From: JAJRXG01 sp047634015
GTDB lineage: Bacteria; Bacteroidota; Bacteroidia; Chitinophagales; Saprospiraceae
Reading direction: 5' to 3'
Assembly (NCBI GenBank): GCA_047634015.1
Contig: JBLIDB010000138.1
Location: forward strand, 1-13,295
Length of the DNA: 13,295 bases
Shown: positions 1-7,421 of the stretch, in pieces
Layout: the number at the start of each line of letters is the position of its first letter
Position numbering within the stretch: position 1 is the stretch's first letter
Made by a program: the position numbers and the translations under genes
The notes under the pieces: model-generated
What the model saw: the letters and a program-made list of their open reading frames with translations, nothing else
What the model was told of the DNA's origin: nothing
The model's database searches: none

Positions 1-261
1 TCTCAAGTTTCAGTTTATCCGAACCCTACAAATCAAATTGCTACGATTGAAGTGCTTAGTAAGATTGTCCATGGAGATGGCTTGCTCAAAGTCTATGATG
101 TATCAGGTAGACAACTAATGTCTCAAGGCGTAAAAATACTAAAAGGGGAAAATACAATTACACTTGATAAGCAAGTGTTGAATTTGAATAAAGGAATAAT
201 CTACTATGATCTTTCATTTGGTGATCAAACACATCAAGGGAAATTAATTATAGTAGAATAA
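1..261 (+). CDS. C-terminal fragment of a secreted protein with a type IX secretion sorting domain
   Basis: The reading frame is open from the first base, so the gene starts outside the window; only the last 86 codons are present. The peptide begins with the VSVYPNPT motif, continues with a short beta-rich domain containing KVYDVSGRQL, and ends in GKLIIVE. This is the classic pattern of the Por secretion system (T9SS type A) C-terminal sorting domain, which directs Bacteroidota proteins across the outer membrane and is then cleaved off. The function of the passenger protein cannot be told from this part. A GTG at 52 is internal to the domain and is not a credible start. A strong terminator follows about 60 bases after the stop. 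Confidence 0.88.
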   Translation, partial: SQVSVYPNPTNQIATIEVLSKIVHGDGLLKVYDVSGRQLMSQGVKILKGENTITLDKQVLNLNKGIIYYDLSFGDQTHQGKLIIVE

Positions 262-320
262 GAGCAGGGGCGCGGCCGCCGGAAACAGCCGTGTTCTATT
301 GGATTTAGATGAAAACGTAG
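262..320. other. Spacer with an abrupt GC-only block
   Basis: Between the stop codon of the secreted protein and the terminator, positions 267-282 are sixteen consecutive G or C bases. They include the 8-base palindrome GCGGCCGC at 272-279. The flanking sequence is strongly AT-rich. A short hairpin, AACA-GCCG-TGTT, follows at 284-295. No open frame or known RNA family is recognised. It may be part of the structured 3' end of the upstream transcript. Confidence 0.4.
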
Positions 321-353
321 GTGCCACAGTAATGGATTGCTGTGGCACTTTTT
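321..353 (+). terminator. Rho-independent terminator of the secreted-protein gene
   Basis: GTGCCACAG (321-329) pairs perfectly with CTGTGGCAC (340-348). The stem can extend inward through T-G and two A-T pairs to a TGGA tetraloop. Five T residues (349-353) follow directly on the plus strand. On the minus strand no T run follows the hairpin, so it acts on rightward transcription. Confidence 0.87.
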
Positions 354-396
354 ATTGCAATAGTATTTCCTATTTAGTAATGTAATCTACGTTGAA

Positions 397-854
397 TTAT
401 ATTTTCATAAATCTTATAAACTTGTCGGTATTTTTCAGTAAAGGGTCTTGAATAATACCATGATAGATCTTGGTGCTATCGTTCTGGCTTACCTAAGCTC
501 TCGCAGAATTCTTTGGTCTATCTTTTCCAAGAAGGTTAATCCGTTTTAGATTCAGCTTATTTTGCTTTTGACAATAGAGATAGTCTTCAAGATATCTATA
601 TCCCAGCTTAAGCTATTCATTCGTCAGACGGTAACTCTTTGTCTATATAATTCATTTCTGAAGCTCTAAGTATAGCTGCCTGACGCTTTTGTCTCTTGGA
701 ATCGACTTAGTAGACGCATAGTCTCCTTCCATCCATTATATTATTCAAGATAGGGCTACATTTTGGGCACCTAGATTGATAATTATAGTCTCTTGATCAT
801 CAACAACTGAGTTTAAGATTTTTTCCACTAAAATGAATAATTAAGTACTTCCAT
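397..854 (-). pseudogene. Eroded coding remnant downstream of recN, family not recognised
   Basis: Reading leftward, one frame from 828 to the stop at 397-399 (144 codons) looks like protein but has six internal stops: TGA, TAA, TGA, TAG, TAG and TAG. Protein-like stretches include DDQETIIINLGAQNVALS, KSIPRDKSVRQLYLELQK, LKLGYRYLEDYLY and a terminal YHGIIQDPLLKNTDKFIRF. A candidate original start is the ATG at 854-852, which would join this frame through one frameshift near 832. It lies 42 nt after the recN stop on the same strand, so it may once have been the last gene of the hemC-recN operon. I do not recognise the family. The peptide character is my judgement; it could be chance, but the long coherent frame argues for a decayed gene. 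Confidence 0.5.
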
Positions 855-896
855 GAGTACGAATATGCGTAATATTCTCTTTGGGTATTTCGAAAA

Positions 897-2555
897 TTAG
901 AGGCCCAGTAATTCTCTCGCATTCTGCAATGCAGATGGCGAAGGAGGGTCGGTACTTAGCATTTTGGCAATTTCTTCAGTTCGTTTCTCTTCATCCAAAA
1001 GATGGACTTGAGTGATCGTTCGAATATCCGTATCGTGCTTTGCCACAAAGAAATGCTGCTGAGCAATGGAGGCCACTTGCGGAGAATGTGTAATACATAT
1101 TACTTGACGTGAAAATGCAATATCCTCTAAGATGTGTCCTACTTTAAGAGCAACAACACCAGAGATTCCTGAATCTATCTCATCAAATATCAAAGTAGGA
1201 ACCCCAAACAACTCCGCAATCATTGACCTTACACTAAGTGCCAATCTCGAAAGTTCTCCTCCTGAAGCAACTTCATTAATCGGTTGTGGAGCGATTCCTT
1301 TATTTGACGAGAAAGAGAATGTTATTAAGTCTTTTCCTGTAATCTCATAATCCGATAATTCTACTCTTTCAATAAGTAGCTGAGCATTTGGCATTGCTAA
1401 ATCATGGAGACTTTTTTCCAATGTAGCAGTAATTTTGTCAACTACTCGAAGGCGACTATCGGTTAATGATTTACTTGTTTTTTTAAGTTTCTTGACATGG
1501 TTGTCCAGCTCTTGGCGCTTTTCGGATAAAATTTGAGCAACATCATAGTCTCCCATACTTCTCTTTCGATAGTCATCACGTATCAATATCAATTCGCGGA
1601 CTTCGATAACATGATATTTATTCTCCAGGAAGCTAAGGTGATCTATAATCTCTTTTAGTTCAGTGATACGATCTTCACTGACTTCGAGAGAATCATCAAT
1701 ACCGTTAGAGAGTTGTTCTATCTCACGCATGGACTCAATCATATCTTCGAGAGATTGTGTAATCTCCAGTAGGCGTGGGGCACCGTCAGAGTATTGTGAA
1801 AGATCTTTGAGAAGTTCACGAAGACTATCGGCCACATTTTGATCCGATTCTGAAAGGGTATAATTGAGTTTGGTTAGAATCTGCTTAATATCTTCGGCAT
1901 TGCTTAATGTGTTGAATTCTCCTTCTATATCATCTTTTTTTAGGCCATCGAGTTTTATTTTCTCAAGTTCTTCTAATTGGAAGGTAATGAATTCCTGATC
2001 CTGTTTTGATTGAGATTGTGAAGATTCTAATCTTCGTATTTCTCCTTTTAATGAAACATATTTCTCGTACGCTAAAGAATATTTTTGAAAGAGGTCTTTG
2101 TTTTCAGCAATTGCATCTATAACCTGAAGTTGATATTCAGGTGTTGAGATAGACATTGTGTCAAACTGGTTGTGAATATCTAATAAAGTGTCCGAGAGCT
2201 GCTTGAGATCTTGAAGACGCACATTTTGGTCATTGACAAATGCTCGAGAGCGTCCAGTACTACTAATCTCGCGACGTATCTTTACTTCAGTGACATTAAT
2301 ATCAAGCCCATCTATTAGTTCGATTTTCTTTAATACTTCAGGTTTAATAATAAATATAGCCTCGACAATACATTTCTTGTCTTGGTCATAGAGAACCTTA
2401 GTATCGGCTCTGCCACCGCGAATGAGGTTGAGTGCACCAAGTAGGATAGACTTTCCAGCCCCAGTTTCACCTGTTATTACATTGAATCCTGGACCGAAAA
2501 GCATTTCTACTTCGTCGATGATTGCGTAATTCTGGACATATAATGAGCGGAGCAT
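897..2555 (-). CDS. recN: DNA repair protein RecN
   Basis: RecN is a cytoplasmic SMC-like ATPase that acts early in recombinational repair of double-strand breaks. The 552-residue protein has the family's usual length and domain order. The N-terminal ATPase half has Walker A GETGAGKS at about residues 29-36. A long charged, helical coiled-coil section fills roughly residues 150-350. The C-terminal ATPase half has the ABC signature SGGELSRLA (about 431-439), Walker B TLIFDEID (about 454-461) and the THSPQV switch-histidine motif (about 489-494). I chose the ATG at 2555, giving MLRSLYVQNYAII, which matches how RecN proteins begin. A TTG 12 codons upstream (2591) is open but would add a non-family leader. 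It lies 41 nt downstream of hemD on the same strand and is probably co-transcribed. All key motifs are intact. Confidence 0.97.
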   Translation of the reverse strand: MLRSLYVQNYAIIDEVEMLFGPGFNVITGETGAGKSILLGALNLIRGGRADTKVLYDQDKKCIVEAIFIIKPEVLKKIELIDGLDINVTEVKIRREISSTGRSRAFVNDQNVRLQDLKQLSDTLLDIHNQFDTMSISTPEYQLQVIDAIAENKDLFQKYSLAYEKYVSLKGEIRRLESSQSQSKQDQEFITFQLEELEKIKLDGLKKDDIEGEFNTLSNAEDIKQILTKLNYTLSESDQNVADSLRELLKDLSQYSDGAPRLLEITQSLEDMIESMREIEQLSNGIDDSLEVSEDRITELKEIIDHLSFLENKYHVIEVRELILIRDDYRKRSMGDYDVAQILSEKRQELDNHVKKLKKTSKSLTDSRLRVVDKITATLEKSLHDLAMPNAQLLIERVELSDYEITGKDLITFSFSSNKGIAPQPINEVASGGELSRLALSVRSMIAELFGVPTLIFDEIDSGISGVVALKVGHILEDIAFSRQVICITHSPQVASIAQQHFFVAKHDTDIRTITQVHLLDEEKRTEEIAKMLSTDPPSPSALQNARELLGL

Positions 2556-2596
2556 GTACTTCGGATTATGATCTGTTGAATCGGAGTGCAAGATAT

Positions 2597-3295
2597 CTAT
2601 TTTGCGACGCCATTATAGTATTCTTTGTAAAGGCCTTTGAGCGATTCAGTAATACCTATTTCACTTGGTGATTTAGCAATACTGGAATTAATATTTAAAG
2701 ATTTTAGGACCTCAGAGGTAGTATTCCCGATACTGATATAATGGTCTGCGCTACCTCCGGATTTTAGAAAAGTTGTTGCATTCATAGGGCTGGTAATTAT
2801 AGCAATATCGAAATGATGTAATTCAAGAGTTGTACGAGGCTGGTTTTTATAAACGACAATTTCTTTTTTATTAATTTCAACAGGGAGTAAGGATTGAATA
2901 CTTCTCAACGAGTTTTCACCCACTACAAAGCAAATAGTCTCTTTTTTAGACTTCTTAGTTAGGGCTTCTGCAACTTGGATAGCGTTTGAATTTCCGCTAT
3001 AATCTAAGGCCCTTCCTATCTGTTTTTCGAGATATTTCCCAGTTGACACGCCAAATGATGCGTATTTATAAATACTAAGATCAATCTTCTGATTTAATTG
3101 ATCAAAGAAGAACCGAACGCCGCTTTTACTATAGAAAAACAACCAATCGGTATTTGGCAAGAGAAAGGGGGTTTGAGAAAAATCTATTAATGAAATAGCC
3201 TCAAATTCTACATGGATACTTTTCAGGTATATTTTTATGTTTGAATTAGATTCAAGAGGTCTACTTACAAAAATAGTAACATCAAACTCACTCAT
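2597..3295 (-). CDS. hemD: Uroporphyrinogen-III synthase
   Basis: HemD closes and rearranges hydroxymethylbilane, the product of HemC, into uroporphyrinogen III in the tetrapyrrole pathway. The family is poorly conserved. The 232-residue length fits, and typical landmarks are visible: DWLFFYSKSGVRFF (residues 50-63), a FGVSTGKYL segment (81-89), ITSPMNATTFL (167-177) and SIGNTTSEVLK (188-198) followed by a KSPSEIGI stretch. These outline the two alternating lobes of the fold. The start ATG shares one base with the upstream gene's stop codon (TAATG), suggesting translational coupling. Finding hemC two genes upstream in the same operon strongly supports the assignment, which would be less sure from sequence alone. 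Confidence 0.87.
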   Translation of the reverse strand: MSEFDVTIFVSRPLESNSNIKIYLKSIHVEFEAISLIDFSQTPFLLPNTDWLFFYSKSGVRFFFDQLNQKIDLSIYKYASFGVSTGKYLEKQIGRALDYSGNSNAIQVAEALTKKSKKETICFVVGENSLRSIQSLLPVEINKKEIVVYKNQPRTTLELHHFDIAIITSPMNATTFLKSGGSADHYISIGNTTSEVLKSLNINSSIAKSPSEIGITESLKGLYKEYYNGVAK

Positions 3296-3882
3296 TATTC
3301 GTCAAATAAATCTTCTAAAGCTCCGGACTTCATCAAGTAAATGAAGCATCTTGAGGCGGCTATTACATCAGCCCTTGCATGTCCAGAAGGAGAAAATCCT
3401 TGCTTAAACATAAGCGAGTGCATTTCTTGGAGACTCGGCCATTTATAGCCTCGCTTACCAGGAAGCTTACAGAAATATGTCGCTTCATGCATAAGACAAA
3501 ATTTCTCTGCGGAGATCAGTGGACTGCTCATAGACACGCGATAGTATTCACTGCCGATAACTCCTTCATTATATTGAAGGTTGTGAGCGAAAATATAGTC
3601 GCTCTTCATTACACTTTCTGAAAACTTTTCAAGCGTATCTTTCAATGTATCTGGGCTCTCACGAATCTTTTCTGGATCGATATGATGACTCTTTAGTGCT
3701 GCTTCAGTAGGTGTATAGCTTTCAGCTTTAATAAGGATATTATAATCTTCGATTGGTTTGAGATCTTTGTCAAGTAGAATCCAACTCAAGTGCATGAGAT
3801 TTGGCCAGGCGGAGGTGTCGTCTAATGAAGCTTTGTAAGAACGAGGTCTTCCATTTGCGGAAGCATCAAGAACCAGATACAT
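3295..3882 (-). CDS. DnaQ-fold (DEDDh) exonuclease-like protein with a degenerate active site
   Basis: The 195-residue protein has the layout of the small DnaQ/RNase T-like 3'-5' exonucleases of Bacteroidota. It opens with an ExoI-like strand, has an AHN segment at ExoII, a GYKWPSLQEMH segment, and ends with an ExoIII-like helix. Three of the five expected DEDDh catalytic residues are not where they should be. ExoI, normally DTETTG, reads DASANG: Asp6 is kept and the Glu is Ser8. ExoII, normally HNxxFD, reads HNLQYN, so the Asp is Asn105. ExoIII, normally HxxxxD, reads GHARAD: Asp172 is kept but the His is one position off, with Gly167 in its place. The frame is intact and lies 3 nt after hemC and 1 nt overlapping hemD, so it is probably expressed. 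It may be a non-catalytic nucleic-acid or nucleotide binder. The fold call is fairly sure; loss of activity is inferred. Confidence 0.82.
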   Translation of the reverse strand: MYLVLDASANGRPRSYKASLDDTSAWPNLMHLSWILLDKDLKPIEDYNILIKAESYTPTEAALKSHHIDPEKIRESPDTLKDTLEKFSESVMKSDYIFAHNLQYNEGVIGSEYYRVSMSSPLISAEKFCLMHEATYFCKLPGKRGYKWPSLQEMHSLMFKQGFSPSGHARADVIAASRCFIYLMKSGALEDLFDE

Positions 3883-3885
3883 TTT

Positions 3886-4773
3886 TTATAATTTCAATTG
3901 TGAGACAATATGTGCGGCCATGCCTGCTGAAGTACTTTGACTGTACTGATAACGCTTCAAAGGCGCTCCAAGAGTGGAGCCAAGGACGGAGTGACAATGA
4001 TATCCTAAGTTGTCTTTTTGAACAAATGCACCCAAGGGCAATTGACAGCCACCATCCAATAATCTTAAAATCTCTCTTTCAATATTTGTGCATTTTGAGA
4101 CCTCACTTTGATGAATAGAGCGTAGAATACGTCGTACAGACTTGTCATTAGTTCTGCACTGATATGCATTAACTCCTTGAGCTGGGGCTGGAACAAACTC
4201 AGCAGGATTGTATCTAAGTGTAATGTATTCGGACAAATCAATCTCCAATCGATCTATACCCGCAGATGCAAGAATAACTGCATCTACAACCCCTTCATCT
4301 ATTTTCTTAATTCGCGTTGGTACATTTCCGCGAATATCTACTGCCCGTAGACTTTTGGCGAAATGAATCAACTGTACCTTTCTACGTATCGAAGAAGTAC
4401 CTACAATTGAGCCCTCTTTGATTCTCATCCGACGTTGAGGATCATGAGCATGCTTGCCAATTATCAAAATGTCCGAAGGGTCGGCTCTTTCGGATAACCC
4501 TCCGATAGTAAGTTGCTCATCCATAGTGGTAGGCAAGTCTTTCATAGAATGCACTGCCACATCTATTTCGTTTGCTAGCAAAGCATCTTCAATTTCTTTG
4601 GTGAAAAATCCCTTACCTTCTATTTTATCAAATCCGAGATGCTGAATTTGGTCTCCTTTGGTTTTGATTATTAGCAATGTGGACTCAAATCCATTCTGAT
4701 ACAACTTCGATTGTAAATGTTTCGCCTGCCAGAGCGCTAATTTACTTCCTCTTGTTCCGATTCTTACATTCAT
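3886..4773 (-). CDS. hemC: Porphobilinogen deaminase (hydroxymethylbilane synthase)
   Basis: HemC polymerises four porphobilinogen molecules into hydroxymethylbilane in the cytoplasm, the step before HemD. The 295-residue protein begins with the diagnostic IGTRGSKLALWQA. It carries the catalytic aspartate in VHSMKDLPTT (Asp79), the arginine-rich RGNVPTRIKK (148-157) that handles substrate carboxylates, a FVPAPAQG motif (193-200), and the cofactor-attachment cysteine in LDGGCQLPLGAF (Cys243). The ATG at 4773 gives the normal family start. It is the first gene of a leftward operon with the exonuclease-like gene, hemD and recN, and is divergent from lpxD across about 100 bases. Confidence 0.97.
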   Translation of the reverse strand: MNVRIGTRGSKLALWQAKHLQSKLYQNGFESTLLIIKTKGDQIQHLGFDKIEGKGFFTKEIEDALLANEIDVAVHSMKDLPTTMDEQLTIGGLSERADPSDILIIGKHAHDPQRRMRIKEGSIVGTSSIRRKVQLIHFAKSLRAVDIRGNVPTRIKKIDEGVVDAVILASAGIDRLEIDLSEYITLRYNPAEFVPAPAQGVNAYQCRTNDKSVRRILRSIHQSEVSKCTNIEREILRLLDGGCQLPLGAFVQKDNLGYHCHSVLGSTLGAPLKRYQYSQSTSAGMAAHIVSQLKL

Positions 4774-4875
4774 ATTAGGTCAAAAATGGTGCTTTTAGAT
4801 ATATTAATCATACTAAATCAAAAATGTTGTTAAACCCTCATGTCGCTTCATCACTTCTTCATACGTTCGTATAAT
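4774..4875. promoter_or_regulatory. Divergent hemC / lpxD intergenic region
   Basis: These 102 bases must carry the start signals of both the heme-recN operon and the lipid A operon. A small inverted repeat, ATACG-TT-CGTAT (4861-4872), sits only three bases before the lpxD ATG. A near-identical 12-base direct repeat, TCAAAAATGGTG (4780-4791) and TCAAAAATGTTG (4818-4829), has a 38-base period. On the minus strand its CATTTTTG is one base from the Bacteroidota -7 consensus TAnnTTTG. I found no complete -33/-7 pair with normal spacing on either strand. The regulatory role is inferred from position. Confidence 0.4.
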
Positions 4876-5901
4876 ATGAAGATTACAGCTAATGAAATAG
4901 CATCGAAGGTGAATGGGCGGCTGGAAGGGGATCCTGATCTTATTGTGGATTCTATCGCTACTATTGAAAGTCAAACCCGTAATAGTCTCACATTTCTGGC
5001 AAATCCTAAGTATCTCAATCATATCTACAGTGAGATACCACGATGTATTTTAGTGGCAACAGACTTTAAATCTGACACCCCAACAGCTGCAACGCTAATT
5101 TATGTTCCTAATGTTTATGCATCCTATGCTGATGTATCACATTGGATGGCGGAGCATGATTCTATATCGCTAAATAGGGAGATAGAGAAGATCTCATCCC
5201 TAAGCAGTATTCATACGGATGTAGTATTTGGAGAGTCAATTACAGTAGGAGATTTTACTAAAATAAAAAGCGGGACAAAAATAGGTAGCAATACCGTTAT
5301 CGGGGATCAGGTGTATATCGGTATGCATGTAGTATTAGGTGAGCGAACGATTCTAATGTCAGGAGTAAAAATCATGGATAGCGTTGAAATAGGCAATGAT
5401 TGTATAGTTTATCCTAATGCAGTGATAGGAACGGATGGGTTTGGACATGTTATGGTTGAAGGGAAGCACGTAAAAATACCGCACTCCGGGACTGTAATAA
5501 TAGAAGATCATGTCGAAATCGGTAGTGGGACAGTTATAGATAGAGGATCTATTCGAAACACAATTATCAGAAAGGGTGCTAAACTCGATAACCTCATTCA
5601 AGTGGCGCATGGAGTCGAAATTGGAGAAGGTGTTGTTATTGCTGCTCAAACTGGAATATCAGGCTCATCAAAGATAGGGAAGGGGAGTATGTTAGGTGGA
5701 CAGGTAGGCATTGCAGGGCATCTTACCATCGCTCCTGGTTCTCAAATACAAGCTAAATCTGGCGTGTCGGGAGATATAACCGAGCCAAACCAAAAATGGT
5801 ATGGATATCCAATCTTGTCTTATCACAACTATCTAAGATCCTACGCCATATTTAAGAAATTACCAGATATATTAAAAAGTGAGGAAGATCTTAAGGCATA
5901 A
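4876..5901 (+). CDS. lpxD: UDP-3-O-(3-hydroxyacyl)glucosamine N-acyltransferase
   Basis: LpxD adds the second 3-hydroxyacyl chain, from acyl-ACP, to the amino group of the LpxC product in lipid A synthesis. The 341-residue protein has the N-terminal uridine-binding domain (GDPDLIVDSIATIE, then LTFLANPKY). A long left-handed beta-helix of hexapeptide repeats follows (roughly residues 115-305) and a helical C-terminus ends the protein. The catalytic histidine is in NLIQVAHGVEIG (His245), and the conserved second histidine is in IAGHLTIAPG (His282). I chose the ATG at 4876 (MKITANEIA), which matches family starts. An in-frame ATG at 4840 would add twelve residues without family resemblance. It heads the lpxD, lpxC-fabZ, lpxA cluster. 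Confidence 0.97.
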   Translation: MKITANEIASKVNGRLEGDPDLIVDSIATIESQTRNSLTFLANPKYLNHIYSEIPRCILVATDFKSDTPTAATLIYVPNVYASYADVSHWMAEHDSISLNREIEKISSLSSIHTDVVFGESITVGDFTKIKSGTKIGSNTVIGDQVYIGMHVVLGERTILMSGVKIMDSVEIGNDCIVYPNAVIGTDGFGHVMVEGKHVKIPHSGTVIIEDHVEIGSGTVIDRGSIRNTIIRKGAKLDNLIQVAHGVEIGEGVVIAAQTGISGSSKIGKGSMLGGQVGIAGHLTIAPGSQIQAKSGVSGDITEPNQKWYGYPILSYHNYLRSYAIFKKLPDILKSEEDLKA

Positions 5902-5970
5902 TTCTTTAGAGATCGTAACTTTTTGGTCTAATTCTTTCGTTGAACTTAGAATGTGTCTGATGTAGAGCCG

Positions 5971-5978
5971 TATCTTTG
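5971..5978 (+). promoter_or_regulatory. Possible Bacteroidota -7 element before lpxC-fabZ
   Basis: TATCTTTG matches the Bacteroidota housekeeping -7 consensus TAnnTTTG exactly. It lies 34 bases before the lpxC-fabZ ATG, in a 111-base gap that is long for an internal operon spacer. No TTTG -33 element stands at the usual 19-21 base spacing; the nearest TTG (5940-5942) is too far. It could be a secondary promoter for lpxC-fabZ and lpxA, or chance. Confidence 0.35.
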
Positions 5979-6012
5979 ATAGGCGGAAGATTGTAAAGTA
6001 GAATAATAATAG

Positions 6013-7410
6013 ATGAATAGCAATAAGCAAAGTACGGTATCACAGGAATTGAGTTGGCAAGGAATAGCGCTACATACTGGTGTCCAAACTAAGGTAAGTG
6101 TGCAACCAGCGGATGTTGATCATGGAATAAAGTGGGTAAGATCAGACATCTCTGAAATGACACCTATAAAGGCTGAAGCCAAATATGTAGCTTCGACAAC
6201 TCGCAGTACGGACTTGTCTTCAGGAGGAAATGATATTAAGACGATCGAACATCTTATGTCAGCCTTATCTTCATCAGGCATTGATAATGCCTTAGTGGTT
6301 TTAGTTGGGGAAGAAACACCTATTTTAGATGGTAGCGCTAAGCCATTCTACGATCAATTGATATCTAATCGGACAGAACAAGATCAAAATGCCAAAATTT
6401 GGGGCCATCATGAAATGATAACTTTTGAAGATGGTGAATCTGGATCTTCCTATACCGTCTTACCTGCGGAAGAATTATCAATAGAAGTAGTATTAGAATA
6501 CGATAGTGATCGGGTAGGGCAGAAGTATGCTAGCTTAGGAGCCCAAACAAACTATGGAGAGGAAATAGCAGGTGCGAGAACCTTTGTATTTTCTTCTGAA
6601 CTCATTGAACTCGCTAATGCAGGCTTGATTAAAGGTGGAAGCTTAGATAATGCGATCGTTATTCCTTCAAAAAACACCTTGACTGCAGATTTGGAGGAGG
6701 CATTACAGTTATTGGGAAGAGAGAATGTAAGTGAGGTCGTCGAAAAAGTAGAGGCAGGCTATCAATTGAAGTCCGACAATGAGCTAGCAAAGCACAAATT
6801 ATTGGATTTGATAGGTGATCTGGCATTACTAGGGGCGAGATTTAAAGGAAGAATTATAGCAAAGCGACCGGGACATACAGGAAATATAGCACTCGTTAAG
6901 CATCTTACTACACTACTGAAAAAGGATCAAAAACTTAGAGGACTACCGATTTATGATCCACGGAAGTCTCCTGTTTTAAATAGTGAGCAAGTAATGGAAA
7001 TGCTGCCCCATCGCTACCCATTCATGCTGGTAGATAAGGTCATAGAACTTTCGGATAGGCATGTCGTAGGAGTAAAGAATATCACTTTCAACGAACAATT
7101 ATTTCAAGGGCATTTTCCTAATAACCCGGTATTTCCAGGAGTATTACAGATGGAAGCACTGGCGCAAGCGGGTGGTATTTTTGCCCTGAGCATGGTCGAG
7201 AATCCTTCTAATTGGGATACTTATTTCTTAAAGATGGACAATGTGAAATTTAAAAACATGGTTAAGCCGGGAGATACTTTATTGCTTAAAGTGGTATTGT
7301 TAAGCCCGATACGAAGAGGAATCGTACAAATGCAGGGCACAGCATATGTAGGAGACAAGATTGTATCTGAAGGGGAGTTGACAGCTCAAATTGTAGATCG
7401 TACAAAGTAG
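6013..7410 (+). CDS. lpxC-fabZ: Bifunctional UDP-3-O-acyl-N-acetylglucosamine deacetylase / 3-hydroxyacyl-ACP dehydratase
   Basis: This is the 465-residue LpxC-FabZ fusion characteristic of Bacteroidota. Residues 1 to about 305 are LpxC, the zinc hydrolase committing UDP-GlcNAc to lipid A. TIEHLMSAL holds the catalytic Glu79 and zinc ligand His80; KHKLLDLIGD holds ligands His261 and Asp265; RPGHTGN holds His288. Residues from about 325 to the end are FabZ, the hot-dog-fold dehydratase of fatty-acid elongation. MLPHRYPFMLVDKV starts the domain, and the catalytic pair is His367 (QGHFPNNPVFPG) and Glu381 (QMEALAQAGG). All active-site residues of both halves are present. The ATG at 6013 has an A-rich leader and no clear Shine-Dalgarno site. 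lpxA follows after 11 bases. Confidence 0.98.
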   Translation: MNSNKQSTVSQELSWQGIALHTGVQTKVSVQPADVDHGIKWVRSDISEMTPIKAEAKYVASTTRSTDLSSGGNDIKTIEHLMSALSSSGIDNALVVLVGEETPILDGSAKPFYDQLISNRTEQDQNAKIWGHHEMITFEDGESGSSYTVLPAEELSIEVVLEYDSDRVGQKYASLGAQTNYGEEIAGARTFVFSSELIELANAGLIKGGSLDNAIVIPSKNTLTADLEEALQLLGRENVSEVVEKVEAGYQLKSDNELAKHKLLDLIGDLALLGARFKGRIIAKRPGHTGNIALVKHLTTLLKKDQKLRGLPIYDPRKSPVLNSEQVMEMLPHRYPFMLVDKVIELSDRHVVGVKNITFNEQLFQGHFPNNPVFPGVLQMEALAQAGGIFALSMVENPSNWDTYFLKMDNVKFKNMVKPGDTLLLKVVLLSPIRRGIVQMQGTAYVGDKIVSEGELTAQIVDRTK

Positions 7411-7421
7411 TTAGTCACTAT

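Noticed and set aside
720..770. Zinc-ribbon transposase remnant (CPKC in another minus-strand frame)
   Set aside because: The second Cys pair is absent and that frame is quickly broken. The alternate frame gives a longer coherent peptide, and no inverted repeats or target duplications were seen.
397..828. Alternative genetic code or stop-codon read-through to explain the frame with six stops
   Set aside because: All three stop codons occur inside it, while the intact neighbouring genes use the standard code. Decay is simpler.
2556..2591. Upstream TTG start for recN
   Set aside because: The twelve extra residues are unlike RecN N-termini, and the ATG at 2555 gives the normal family start.
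4840..4875. Upstream ATG start for lpxD
   Set aside because: It would add a leader not seen in the family; MKITANEIA from 4876 matches the usual LpxD beginning.
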